Assembly: GCA_937142015.1 (NCBI GenBank)
Contig: CAKZQY010000290.1
Span: 1 to 38,275, forward strand
Source of the DNA: an uncultured Halobacteria archaeon
Lineage (GTDB): Archaea > Halobacteriota > Halobacteria > Halobacteriales > Haloferacaceae
Direction: 5' to 3'
Length of the DNA: 38,275 nt
In this document: positions 1 to 7,480 of the stretch, piece by piece
Layout of the letters: each line of letters opens with the position of its first letter
Numbering within the stretch: the stretch's first letter is position 1
The notes under the pieces: generated by a model
Told to the model about the DNA's origin: nothing
What the model saw: the letters and a program-made list of their open reading frames with translations, nothing else
Databases searched by the model: none
Program-made: the position numbers and the translations under genes

Positions 1-230
1 CCGTCGGTTTTCGACGCCGTCCGTGGAACTATTCGCAGTAATCACTATGAGGCGTCCGTCGCCGTGGTCGGCTCGCTGGGGAAGTCCCGCCTGCGGAGGC
101 GGTCCACGTCGTCGAGCGTATTGAATTGTCGTGTGTGCTAAATTGAGTGAGGCAAGAGGCAAGTCGTCTCCGCGACAGTAGGCCTGTAACAACCCTCTCC
201 GACGTACTTTGACCCGTCGAAAAGACAGCA
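1..230. other. No supported gene; region before the toxin-antitoxin pair
   Basis: A frame is open from base 1 to a TAA at 139-141 (46 codons, ending LNCRVC) and could be the tail of a gene outside the window, but nothing in it is recognisable. The rest is spacer with a weak TATA-like TACTTTGA near 206. Confidence 0.3.
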
Positions 231-686
231 GTGACGCCGACGATTTATTGCGATGGGACGATTACCATAGACGAGATGGGTCACGAGGTGATCGAGGATG
301 TCGAAGAGAGAGACGGCGGGACTGTCGTCCGACGGAAGATCTATCGGACAGACGCAGATGCCTACCCGAGTGGATACCGGTACGCGCTCCACTACGGGTA
401 CACAGACGGGCGTGGCACCATCCTCCGGTACGACAACGAGAACCAGACGACCGGGCGGCACGAGCGACACACGACCGACGGCGTCGAACGAATCGAGTTC
501 CCGGGGATGCTGACACTCCGCGACCGATTCCTGACAGAGATCGAGAAACTCCCATGGGCACAGACACACTTCGAATCACGGTCGGACAGGGCGAGGAACA
601 CCGAACGGCGGCACGAGAGCGCCTCCGGCGAGCGGAGGCGGGCGAGCGGGGCGAGCGAATCGAGCAGGACGCGCAGTTCGTCTTGA
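231..686 (+). CDS. TumE-type (DUF6516) toxin of a toxin-antitoxin pair, with stop-loss-like C-terminal extension
   Basis: Residues 1 to about 107 resemble the small haloarchaeal TumE/DUF6516 toxins: a beta-rich fold with a YPSGYRYALHYG stretch, ILRYDNEN, a GRHERH basic patch and an IEFPG motif near the end. Family members are usually about 90-110 residues and are presumed ribonuclease-type toxins; the function here is inferred from family and context. The GTG at 231 is the only start in this frame that gives the full domain, and a weak TATA-like TACTTTGA lies about 24 bases upstream. The frame continues for about 45 more residues, almost entirely Arg/Ser/Glu, while the downstream antitoxin is already being read in another frame from 554. 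That tail looks like out-of-frame antitoxin DNA, so the original stop near 550-560 was probably lost. Family call fairly sure; activity unknown. Confidence 0.72.
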   Translation: MTPTIYCDGTITIDEMGHEVIEDVEERDGGTVVRRKIYRTDADAYPSGYRYALHYGYTDGRGTILRYDNENQTTGRHERHTTDGVERIEFPGMLTLRDRFLTEIEKLPWAQTHFESRSDRARNTERRHESASGERRRASGASESSRTRSSS

Positions 687-979
687 ACTTCGAGGACTTC
701 GGCGATGTCGAGACACTGATGCGGACGTCGAACCTCGATCTGCTCGAAGCAATCGCCACCCAGCGGCCGGAGAGTATTCGCCAGACGGCGGCGGTCGTCG
801 ACCGCGACTACAGAGAGGTCCACCGCAACCTCGAACAGCTGGAGTCGCTGGGTGTGATCGAGTTCGACGACGACGGACAGACGAAGCGACCGATCCTCCG
901 CGGCGGAGCCGACAGCGTCGATATCTCGTTCAGCATCGGCTCGAACTCTGTCGGCGACCGTCACGAGGCGTCCGCCTGA
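554..979 (+). CDS. HVO_A0114-family winged-helix antitoxin / DNA-binding protein
   Basis: This 141-aa protein has the layout of the HVO_A0114 putative DNA-binding family. A short strand (LRITVG) is followed by an acidic helix with RAEAGE, an FVLNFED motif, and a helix-turn-helix around residues 55-95 containing SIRQTAAVVDRDYREVHRNL and GVIEF. The ATG at 554 gives the full family N-terminus. The longer track ORF from 209 would run through the toxin domain and is a shadow. It overlaps the upstream TumE-like frame by 133 bases, far more than the few bases usual for such pairs. By analogy it neutralises the toxin and autoregulates the pair (inference). The last residues (GDRHEASA) fall after the usual family end. 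Confidence 0.82.
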   Translation: MGTDTLRITVGQGEEHRTAARERLRRAEAGERGERIEQDAQFVLNFEDFGDVETLMRTSNLDLLEAIATQRPESIRQTAAVVDRDYREVHRNLEQLESLGVIEFDDDGQTKRPILRGGADSVDISFSIGSNSVGDRHEASA

Positions 980-1071
980 GCCCGTCCGGTCTGTCGTAGC
1001 ACGTCACTGTGACGCTTGTGCCGTCGCGTGGCCACTGTCGTCCACCTCACTGGTCGAGTGACACGTTGTCG

Positions 1072-1100
1072 CTGTAGCTATAATCCATACTATAGACAAA
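1072..1100 (+). promoter_or_regulatory. AT-rich promoter of the type IIG R-M gene
   Basis: An AT-rich island with GCTATAATCC and ACTATAGAC stands out from the GC-rich surroundings. Either TATA-like element would place transcription start at about 1105-1119. That excludes the upstream start at 1016 in the ORF track and supports GTG 1133. Confidence 0.55.
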
Positions 1101-1132
1101 CATTTTTCTCTGGCGGGACGCTTCCTCCGGCA

Positions 1133-4100
1133 GTGAGGGGAGTCGACAACGACGAGATAGACGATCAGTCGGGTGAGACGCCGAATGGAGACGACAAGCG
1201 GCACGGAGACACCGACGGATGCAGACAGGAGGGCAGCGACACCGACGGACACCGACAGAGGAGCGACAGCACCGAGACGGCGGCATCAGAAGTCGAGGAG
1301 GCGCTAGAGACGTTCCTCGATAGTCTCGTGAGTGCCGTCGGGAGCGGGACGGCGAGTCGCGTGCTCGCGGGAGACAGACAGCTCCGGATCGCCGACCTCG
1401 GCACCGAGCCGGAGTCGTGGACGGAGGAGACGCTGGTCTGGCCGTTGATCGACGCAGTCGGACTCGACAGAGAGCCCGGTCGGCCGTCGAAACACCGGCA
1501 GGCAGGCACCTCCAGACAGCAGGAGACGCCCGACTTCAGAGTCGTCGAGTCGAGCGAGACGGAGACGGACGACCTCGTCGTGATCGGCGAGGTGAAGTCG
1601 CTCAACCGGGTCGGTCACGCGGAGCGAGACCTCACGCACGATTACCTCTCGAACAAGGCGTGGCCGGACTACGGCATCGCCACCGACGGCGTGGAGTGGG
1701 TGGTGTACCGTGCCGAACACGGCGGGGACTTCCTCGAATTCGACGAGGTCGCGCGTGTCGACCTGCGACCGACGCTGCTCGCGCTCGCACGGGAGCGTGG
1801 CGTAGGCGACCCCGCGACGGGTGACTCCACGGCCGACGCCGCGACGGGTGACTCCACGACCGACGCCGCAACAGGTGACTCGGCAGCCGACGCCCGTCTC
1901 GCCGAGACAGAGACAGACGACTCCGACGCCACAGCAGCGTTCGTCTCGGTGTTCCGGCCGGACAACCTCGATCCGTTGTTGACACGGAGAGCCCCCCGAG
2001 AGTACAGACAGTCTCGCACCGAGAGCGTCGAGGCGTTCTACGACCTGTACGTGGAACTCCTGTTCGGCGAGGGGGAGCGGCACGACTACGAGACGAACGT
2101 GCGTGAAGCCATCACCACGCCACACGACCCGACAGACCGCCAGCGCGACCTGTTCGCGGTCACACTCGTCAACAGGCTGTTGTTCGTGAAGTTCCTCCAG
2201 AGTCGCGGTGTCGTTCCCGAGAACCTGCTGGCCGGGCTGGCCGCAAAGTACCGGGAGAACTGTGAGGAACTGCCGAGCACGTTCTACCAAGCGTACGTCC
2301 GCCCGTTGTTCTACGACCTCCTCGACACGCCGCGGTCACAGCGCGCACAGACACACCACAGCGGCTGGGCCGAGGACGTGCCGTACCTGAACGGCGGGCT
2401 GTTCCGACCGACCGTGCCGCAGGAACGGGAGTACAACGTCGCCGACGAGGCGACTCTCACTGTCGTAACCGACCTCGTCGAGGGCCACGAGGAGTTCGTC
2501 GGACGCGACCGTACCGGGACAGACGACCGCGTCGGAGACGACGACAGCGACGAGCGGAGAGAGACGGAGGGAACACTCGATCCGGCGATACTCGGCAGCG
2601 TCTTCGAGAAGACGATCAACCACATCGGCGGCGACACCGGCAGACAGGCGGACATCGGCGCGTACTACACACCGAACGACGTGACACGACACGTCACAGA
2701 GCGAACTGTCGATCCGAAAGTGTGTGACCTCGCAGTCGAGACGTTCCCCGAACACCCGGCGGAGGAGGTCGACCCGGAGACAGTCCGCGAGCGGGTTGCA
2801 GGCGTCGACCTTCCGGAACTGCTCAGACGTGTCGAGAGAGGACCCGGCAGCTTCGGCGAGTCGGAAGAGGCGTTGCAGGCGTTGTTGGACGCCGTCGAGG
2901 AGCTCACGATCCTCGATCCGGCGTGTGGGTCGGGTCACTTCCTCACGACTGCGATGGAGGAGCTCCACCAGGTACAGATCTCGTTGATGCGCGGGCTACG
3001 CGACGGAGATGACCCGGTGCCGGCAAACCGGTACGCCGCCAAGCGAAGCCTCGCGTTGAACGTGATCTACGGCGTCGACGTGGATCGCGTGGCGGTGGAG
3101 ATCGCTCGATTCCGCGTCTGGCTGAAGATGATCGACACGGAGGCGGGGTGGAGTCCGGCGTACGGTCGTCTGCCGAACGTCGACGTGAACGTGGTGTGTG
3201 GCAACTCGCTGGTCGGGTTCCCCGCACGCGGCAGTCTCCAGACGCAGGTCGGTGCGGCAGACGACCGGCTCACACGCCTGCGTGAGTGTCGGGAGGCGTA
3301 CAAGTTCGACGACGAGGGAGACCGCGAGGACATCGAGTCGCTGACAGCCGAGATCCGGGCCGACCGCGACGACCGCTACCTGAAGACGCTGTCCCACACC
3401 GTCGCCACCACGGTGCGGAGCCGCGAGACGTTCGACGCGCTGTTGTCGACAGTCGATCCGACGGATTTCTACCCGACGATCCAGTCCGTGACCGTCCAGC
3501 GGCAGGACGCCGATGGCGAGCCGGTGCCGTTGACCGACACAGACAAGCAGACGCTGTCACAGGTCGGATTCGAGTGGCAGACGTGGCGCGAGACGAACAA
3601 GACCGCGCGACTCGACGTGGCAGCGGAACTCACAGACACACCGTCGACGACCGGGCGTGCGGAACGCAGCGAGGAGCTCGTCTCCGATCTCCGGAAGCTG
3701 TTGGAGTCCGGGTACGTGTTCCCCGAGGTGTGTCGCCAGCCGACCACACACGACGTTGCAGAGACCCCGGCACGCCCGCTCCACTGGGACGTGGAGTTCC
3801 CGGAACTGCTGCCCGCAGAAGCGGATCACAGCACACACGCGACAGCCGCCGTCGACGTGATTCTCGGCAACCCACCGTACGGGGACGTACGGACGGAGAG
3901 TGAGCGAGTGTTCACCGAACCGTACACGACGGGCAACATCGCCGAAGTGTCCGCACAGTTCGTCGAGCGCCAGCTCCAGCTGTTGGCCGACGACGGCTAC
4001 TTCGGGAACGTCACCACTCTGCGGCTGTTCTACCAGTCCGGACTGGAGTCGTTCCACGATCTCCTCCGTACGGAGTTGGCCACCGCCGACGTGGCCTGTT

Positions 4101-4957
4101 TCGGCTCCCGGCCGTCGAAGCTGTTCGACAACGCCGACGTGCGTGTGGCGCTGCTCACCGGCCACCGTGGTGAGCGCAGCCGATCCAGCGGACAGCACGG
4201 CGGACAGATACGAACGAGTCGGTTCAGACTGTTCACGGAGGCGACTCGACGCGAGCGCTTCGAGACGCTGTCGTACGCTCCGACGACCGGACTCGTGTTG
4301 CGCGACTGGATCGGCGACGGCGGTGAGAACGGAATTCTCCCCAAAGTCGGCACGGAGATCGTGCGCGGACTCCTCTGTCGACTCCGCGACGGCGGTGAGC
4401 GACGGGAGACAGACGGTCGGTACCGGCGCTTCTGTGACGTCTACGAGCGCGATCCAGCGGCAGTCGACGGCGACACACACTCCGTCTGGCGGCGTGAGGG
4501 CGTCCGGTACTGGATCAACCCGATGCTCGACGAGCTGTACGAGGCTCGGGAGGTGGAGCCGATCCACTTCCAGACGGAGCGGGACCGCCACACCGCGTTT
4601 CTCGTGTTACAGTCGTCGCTGTACGCGGTCTACTGGATGGCGTACGGCAACCAACACCACCACACGTGGACACAGCTGTCGGCGTTCCCGTGGCCCACAC
4701 GAGACCGAATCGAGACACACGGCCCCGAGATCGACGACCTCGCGGAGCGACTGTGGAACGGGATGAGGGCGACGTACACCGAGACGGGACGTGGTCACGG
4801 CACGTTCTCGATGGGACAGCTCCGGCCGCTCGTCGACGAGGTGGACGAGCTGGTCGGTGACTTGTACGGACTCTCCGAGTCAGAGATTGCGTTCACGAAG
4901 GGGTACCTGACCGACCTCGGCGCGGGCCGTGGACGGGCCGGACCCGACGAGACGTGA
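1133..4957 (+). CDS. Type IIG restriction-modification enzyme (PD-(D/E)XK nuclease fused to Eco57I-like N6-adenine methyltransferase)
   Basis: From GTG 1133 the protein has 1274 residues. An acidic N-terminus is followed by a nuclease-like domain in which TPDFRV (about residue 132) and GEVKS (about 152) form a PD...ExK signature. A low-complexity linker at about 227-253 repeats the nine-residue unit ATGDSTADA. The methyltransferase core follows: GAYYTP (about 509), motif I DPACGSGHF (about 595), VDVDRVAVEIARFRVWL after it, and motif IV NPPY (about 913). The C-terminal 300 residues should hold target recognition (ending LSAFPWPTRDR...). Type IIG enzymes cut and methylate with one polypeptide and need no separate specificity subunit; none is present here. 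BREX PglX is a relative, but no other BREX gene lies nearby and PglX lacks the nuclease. It is next to a toxin-antitoxin pair, which fits a small defence patch. The 1016 start is rejected on promoter position. Confidence 0.85.
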   Translation: MRGVDNDEIDDQSGETPNGDDKRHGDTDGCRQEGSDTDGHRQRSDSTETAASEVEEALETFLDSLVSAVGSGTASRVLAGDRQLRIADLGTEPESWTEETLVWPLIDAVGLDREPGRPSKHRQAGTSRQQETPDFRVVESSETETDDLVVIGEVKSLNRVGHAERDLTHDYLSNKAWPDYGIATDGVEWVVYRAEHGGDFLEFDEVARVDLRPTLLALARERGVGDPATGDSTADAATGDSTTDAATGDSAADARLAETETDDSDATAAFVSVFRPDNLDPLLTRRAPREYRQSRTESVEAFYDLYVELLFGEGERHDYETNVREAITTPHDPTDRQRDLFAVTLVNRLLFVKFLQSRGVVPENLLAGLAAKYRENCEELPSTFYQAYVRPLFYDLLDTPRSQRAQTHHSGWAEDVPYLNGGLFRPTVPQEREYNVADEATLTVVTDLVEGHEEFVGRDRTGTDDRVGDDDSDERRETEGTLDPAILGSVFEKTINHIGGDTGRQADIGAYYTPNDVTRHVTERTVDPKVCDLAVETFPEHPAEEVDPETVRERVAGVDLPELLRRVERGPGSFGESEEALQALLDAVEELTILDPACGSGHFLTTAMEELHQVQISLMRGLRDGDDPVPANRYAAKRSLALNVIYGVDVDRVAVEIARFRVWLKMIDTEAGWSPAYGRLPNVDVNVVCGNSLVGFPARGSLQTQVGAADDRLTRLRECREAYKFDDEGDREDIESLTAEIRADRDDRYLKTLSHTVATTVRSRETFDALLSTVDPTDFYPTIQSVTVQRQDADGEPVPLTDTDKQTLSQVGFEWQTWRETNKTARLDVAAELTDTPSTTGRAERSEELVSDLRKLLESGYVFPEVCRQPTTHDVAETPARPLHWDVEFPELLPAEADHSTHATAAVDVILGNPPYGDVRTESERVFTEPYTTGNIAEVSAQFVERQLQLLADDGYFGNVTTLRLFYQSGLESFHDLLRTELATADVACFGSRPSKLFDNADVRVALLTGHRGERSRSSGQHGGQIRTSRFRLFTEATRRERFETLSYAPTTGLVLRDWIGDGGENGILPKVGTEIVRGLLCRLRDGGERRETDGRYRRFCDVYERDPAAVDGDTHSVWRREGVRYWINPMLDELYEAREVEPIHFQTERDRHTAFLVLQSSLYAVYWMAYGNQHHHTWTQLSAFPWPTRDRIETHGPEIDDLAERLWNGMRATYTETGRGHGTFSMGQLRPLVDEVDELVGDLYGLSESEIAFTKGYLTDLGAGRGRAGPDET
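1803..1890 (+). repeat. 27-bp in-frame tandem repeat, about 3 copies, in the R-M linker
   Basis: Three copies of a unit like GCGACGGGTGACTCCACGNC encode ATGDSTADA-type repeats between the nuclease and methyltransferase halves. The period is a multiple of three, so copy-number change would alter linker length without breaking the frame. Confidence 0.75.
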
Positions 4958-4970
4958 ACGGGCCGTCACC

Positions 4971-6143
4971 TCACCGTGGAACGACACCGTCGCCTCGGTC
5001 GCGGAACCGGCCGCCGATCCGGCCCCCGCGGCGGATGATGTCGAAGGCGGTCATCAGGTCGGTCCGAGAGATCAGTCCGACCAGCTCGCCAGCATCGTCG
5101 ACGACGACGAGTCGGCCGACACCGCGGCTCTGCATCGCCTGCAACGCCTGCATCGCGTCGGTCTCCGGGGCGACACTGGCGATGTCGGTCGCCATCACGT
5201 CGCCGACGGTGTAGGCGTCCTGTTCGACCTCTCGAACTCCCTGCGCGTCCTCGAGGGTCACCATGCCGACGAGCCGTCCGTTCTCGATCACCGGGTAGCC
5301 AGTGTGGCGTTCTCGCACCATCTTGTCGAGCAGTTCCGCCACGCTCGTCCGCGGTGTCACCGTCTTCACCTCCGGCCCGGGTGTCATGATGTCGCCGACG
5401 GTCACGTCCTCGAAGGCGGCCTGCAGTGCGGTCTGCTGTGCCTCGCCGGAGGCGGCGACGTAGACGAACAGCGCTAGCCCGACGAGCAGCCAGTCCTGTG
5501 AGAGAATTCCGACGAACCCCATGAGGAACGCGAACAGCTTCCCAACGTCGGCGGCGATTTTCGTCGCCTTCGGGTAGGAGTAGCTGCTGGCCAGCAGCGC
5601 CCGCAGCACACGTCCGCCGTCCATCGGGAAGCCGGGGAGCATGTTGAACGCGGCCAGCACGACGTTCATCAGCGCGAGGTAGCCGACGACGAACGCGGCC
5701 GTGTCCGGCAGCGAGACGGCACGCGTCACAGCGCCGAAGCCGAGACCCAAGCCGACGCTCACCGCCGGCCCGGCGACCGCGATGACCAACTCCGCGCGCC
5801 AGTCGTCCGGATTCTCCTCGAACTGTGCGACGCCGCCGAACAGCCACAGCGTGATCGACTGGATACCGTAGCCGTAGCGTCTGGCTGCCAGCGCGTGTCC
5901 GAACTCGTGGAGGAGCACGGACAGGAACAGTCCGACTGCGGCAGCACTCCCGAGGACCAACGGGAGCACCCCGCCAGTCAGCGACCCCGGAGCGACCCCC
6001 AACCCGAGCACGCCGTTGAGCGGCTCGATCAGCCGCTGGACCTGCTGGGCGATCAGCCACGCGAACACCGGTAGAATCACGAGGAACGTCCAGTTCAACT
6101 GGATCGGAATCCCGGCGACGCGGCCGACACGGATGCCACGCAT
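4971..6143 (-). CDS. Site-2 protease (M50) family membrane metalloprotease with two CBS domains
   Basis: The 390-aa protein from ATG 6143 begins MRGIRVGRVAGIPIQLNW, typical of archaeal M50B proteases; the 34 extra residues of the track ORF are not family-like. There are about six hydrophobic segments. The zinc site is LLHEFGHALAARR (HEFGH at about 79-83) with the second ligand motif NMLPGFPMDGG (about 167-177). A pair of CBS domains (about 246-380) starts at VGDIMTPGP and includes a second VGDVMATD. Such enzymes cleave transmembrane substrates inside the membrane, and the CBS pair probably senses an adenosine ligand (family knowledge; substrate unknown). It converges with the R-M gene with a 13-base gap. 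Confidence 0.92.
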   Translation of the reverse strand: MRGIRVGRVAGIPIQLNWTFLVILPVFAWLIAQQVQRLIEPLNGVLGLGVAPGSLTGGVLPLVLGSAAAVGLFLSVLLHEFGHALAARRYGYGIQSITLWLFGGVAQFEENPDDWRAELVIAVAGPAVSVGLGLGFGAVTRAVSLPDTAAFVVGYLALMNVVLAAFNMLPGFPMDGGRVLRALLASSYSYPKATKIAADVGKLFAFLMGFVGILSQDWLLVGLALFVYVAASGEAQQTALQAAFEDVTVGDIMTPGPEVKTVTPRTSVAELLDKMVRERHTGYPVIENGRLVGMVTLEDAQGVREVEQDAYTVGDVMATDIASVAPETDAMQALQAMQSRGVGRLVVVDDAGELVGLISRTDLMTAFDIIRRGGRIGGRFRDRGDGVVPR

Positions 6144-6300
6144 GCCTCTCTCTCCGTGCCGGTGCCTGATAAACTCGGGTGGTCGCTCCCGAACACCACG
6201 CCGTCGGCCGTCTGTACACTGTCGACTCCACGTCTCACCACACACTCGTCTTCGTCACGTCGCCCCAAACGCTATTCGGCTCGTCCACGAACGGAGACGT

Positions 6301-6906
6301 ATGTACGTCCGCGACGCTCGCAACCGGGACGAGGTGTGGTTGCTCGACCGGATGGAAGAACTCGGTCTCGACGAGGCGTCGTTCAGGTCGCGGGACTACG
6401 TGATCGCCGTCGACGAGGAGACGAACGAGCGGGCCGGTTTCGGACGCGTCAGAGTTCACAAGCGCACTGAGACGGACGGCGAGGTGTGTGAGCTCACCAG
6501 TATCGGTGTCCTCCCTGCGTGGCGCGAGCAGGGTGTCGGCGCACACGTGCTCGAACGACTCGTCCACGAGGCGGGTGACGACGCCTTCGAGCAGGTCTAC
6601 TCGCTCACCGACCGCACGGAGTACCTCGCGCAGTTCGGCTTCGAGCCCGTTCCGGAGGCCGACCTCCCGTCTGTCTTGGCCGACCGACTCGACGCGGTGC
6701 GTGCAGACGCGACAGAGCCCGAGGCTGTCGCCCCCGTCTCCGTCCCGACCGACGGGTTCGAGATGCCCGACCGACTCCGCGAGCGATTCAAGACCGCGTC
6801 GCCACGTCCGTCGGAGGAAGACACCGGACCAGACGCCGACGAGATGGCCGAGGAGTTCGGTATCGACCCGGACGACGCGACCTACAAGTACGACACTGGC
6901 GGGTGA
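6301..6906 (+). CDS. GNAT-family N-acetyltransferase
   Basis: This 201-aa protein starts at ATG 6301, the first start after a TATA-like CAAACGCTATT about 30 bases upstream. The acetyl-CoA-binding GNAT core is seen as CELTSIGVLPAWREQGVGAHVL (motif A with R-x-x-G-V-G) followed by YSLTDRTEYLAQFGFEPV. An acidic C-terminal tail of about 65 residues ends EEFGIDPDDATYKYDTGG, as in haloarchaeal members. The substrate cannot be told from sequence. The next small gene follows after 40 bases, probably in one transcript. Confidence 0.85.
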   Translation: MYVRDARNRDEVWLLDRMEELGLDEASFRSRDYVIAVDEETNERAGFGRVRVHKRTETDGEVCELTSIGVLPAWREQGVGAHVLERLVHEAGDDAFEQVYSLTDRTEYLAQFGFEPVPEADLPSVLADRLDAVRADATEPEAVAPVSVPTDGFEMPDRLRERFKTASPRPSEEDTGPDADEMAEEFGIDPDDATYKYDTGG

Positions 6907-6946
6907 CCGCCACGAAGCGACCCTCCCCGACAGTTCCACCCCACCC

Positions 6947-7243
6947 GTGCTCGAAGACCCCGGTCCACTCCGCGAACAGTACCGCGAGCTGACAGCCGAG
7001 ACGCTCCCAGCCGAGGCGGACGAAACGTGGCCCGTCACCGAGGACCACTGTTTCCAGCGGATCGTCCTCGACACGCTGTTCGGCGACGAGTGGTACGACC
7101 ACGTCGCCGGGAGACCGGCTGTCGAGAGCCTCACTGCCGATCAACTCCGCGAGGCCATCGAGATCGCCGAGTCGATGCGTGACAGCCCCGAACGTGTCGT
7201 AAAACTGAACCGAGCTAGTCTCCGCTACCGCGGGAAGCTGTGA
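6947..7243 (+). CDS. Small haloarchaeal conserved protein, function unknown
   Basis: This is a 98-aa soluble protein from GTG 6947. The 153 residues before it in the track ORF overlap the acetyltransferase gene in another frame and are Ser/Thr/Arg-rich shadow sequence. The real part is compositionally normal, with WPVTEDHCFQRIVLD and GDEWYDHVAGRPAVESL motifs and a helical C-terminus ending NRASLRYRGKL. I recall similar proteins next to GNAT genes in haloarchaea, but no function. Its TGA stop is the first codon of a 37-bp tandem duplication. Confidence 0.7.
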   Translation: MLEDPGPLREQYRELTAETLPAEADETWPVTEDHCFQRIVLDTLFGDEWYDHVAGRPAVESLTADQLREAIEIAESMRDSPERVVKLNRASLRYRGKL

Positions 7244-7314
7244 CGCTCCCGTCGTTCGATCCACGCCGTCTCACACGTGACTCTCCAGTCGTTCGACCCA
7301 CGCCGTCTCACACT
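7241..7314 (+). repeat. 37-bp tandem duplication starting at a stop codon
   Basis: Two copies (7241-7277 and 7278-7314) of TGACNCTCCNGTCGTTCGA... ending GCCGTCTCACAC differ at only a few positions. The first TGA is the stop of the upstream small gene. Confidence 0.85.
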
Positions 7315-7360
7315 GTCGGTCACGCGTGTGTTCACGCAGGACTACATCGATACTGAAGTC

Positions 7361-7480
7361 GATCAGTCCGCGTCGATGCTGAACCGGATTGTGTCGAACG
7401 GATCGGTCCACATCGGTGCTGAACCGGACTGTGTCGAACGGATCAGTCCACATCGATGCTGAACCGGACTGTGTCGAACG
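7361..7480. repeat. 40-bp tandem repeat, three copies, covering the 3' end of the P19-like gene
   Basis: Units run 7381-7420, 7421-7460 and partial 7461-7480, with a further half unit at 7361-7380. The core is GAACCGGACTGTGTCGAACG plus GATCAGTCCACATCGATGCT. The copy at 7461 onward encodes the last residues of the minus-strand gene and the stop codon (7443-7445) sits in the middle copy. The outer copies are therefore duplicated gene-end sequence. Confidence 0.88.

Noticed and set aside
1-141. Possible 3' end of a gene entering from the left (46 codons, ends CRVC)
   Set aside because: Too short, Arg/Ser-rich at the end and no recognisable motif; could equally be a chance open frame.
209-553. 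Upstream part of the 256-aa track ORF as N-terminus of the antitoxin
   Set aside because: It reads through the TumE domain in another frame and gives an Arg-rich product; the family N-terminus starts at ATG 554.
1016-1132. Upstream extension of the R-M protein
   Set aside because: Promoter elements lie inside this stretch and the predicted residues are Cys/Arg/Thr-rich, unlike a halophilic N-terminus.
1133-4957. BREX PglX
   Set aside because: No pglZ, brxC or other BREX gene is nearby and the protein has its own PD...ExK nuclease domain.
7271-7453. 60-aa minus-strand ORF with DTVRFSxDVD repeats
   Set aside because: It is duplicated 3' end of the P19-like gene without a plausible start or promoter.
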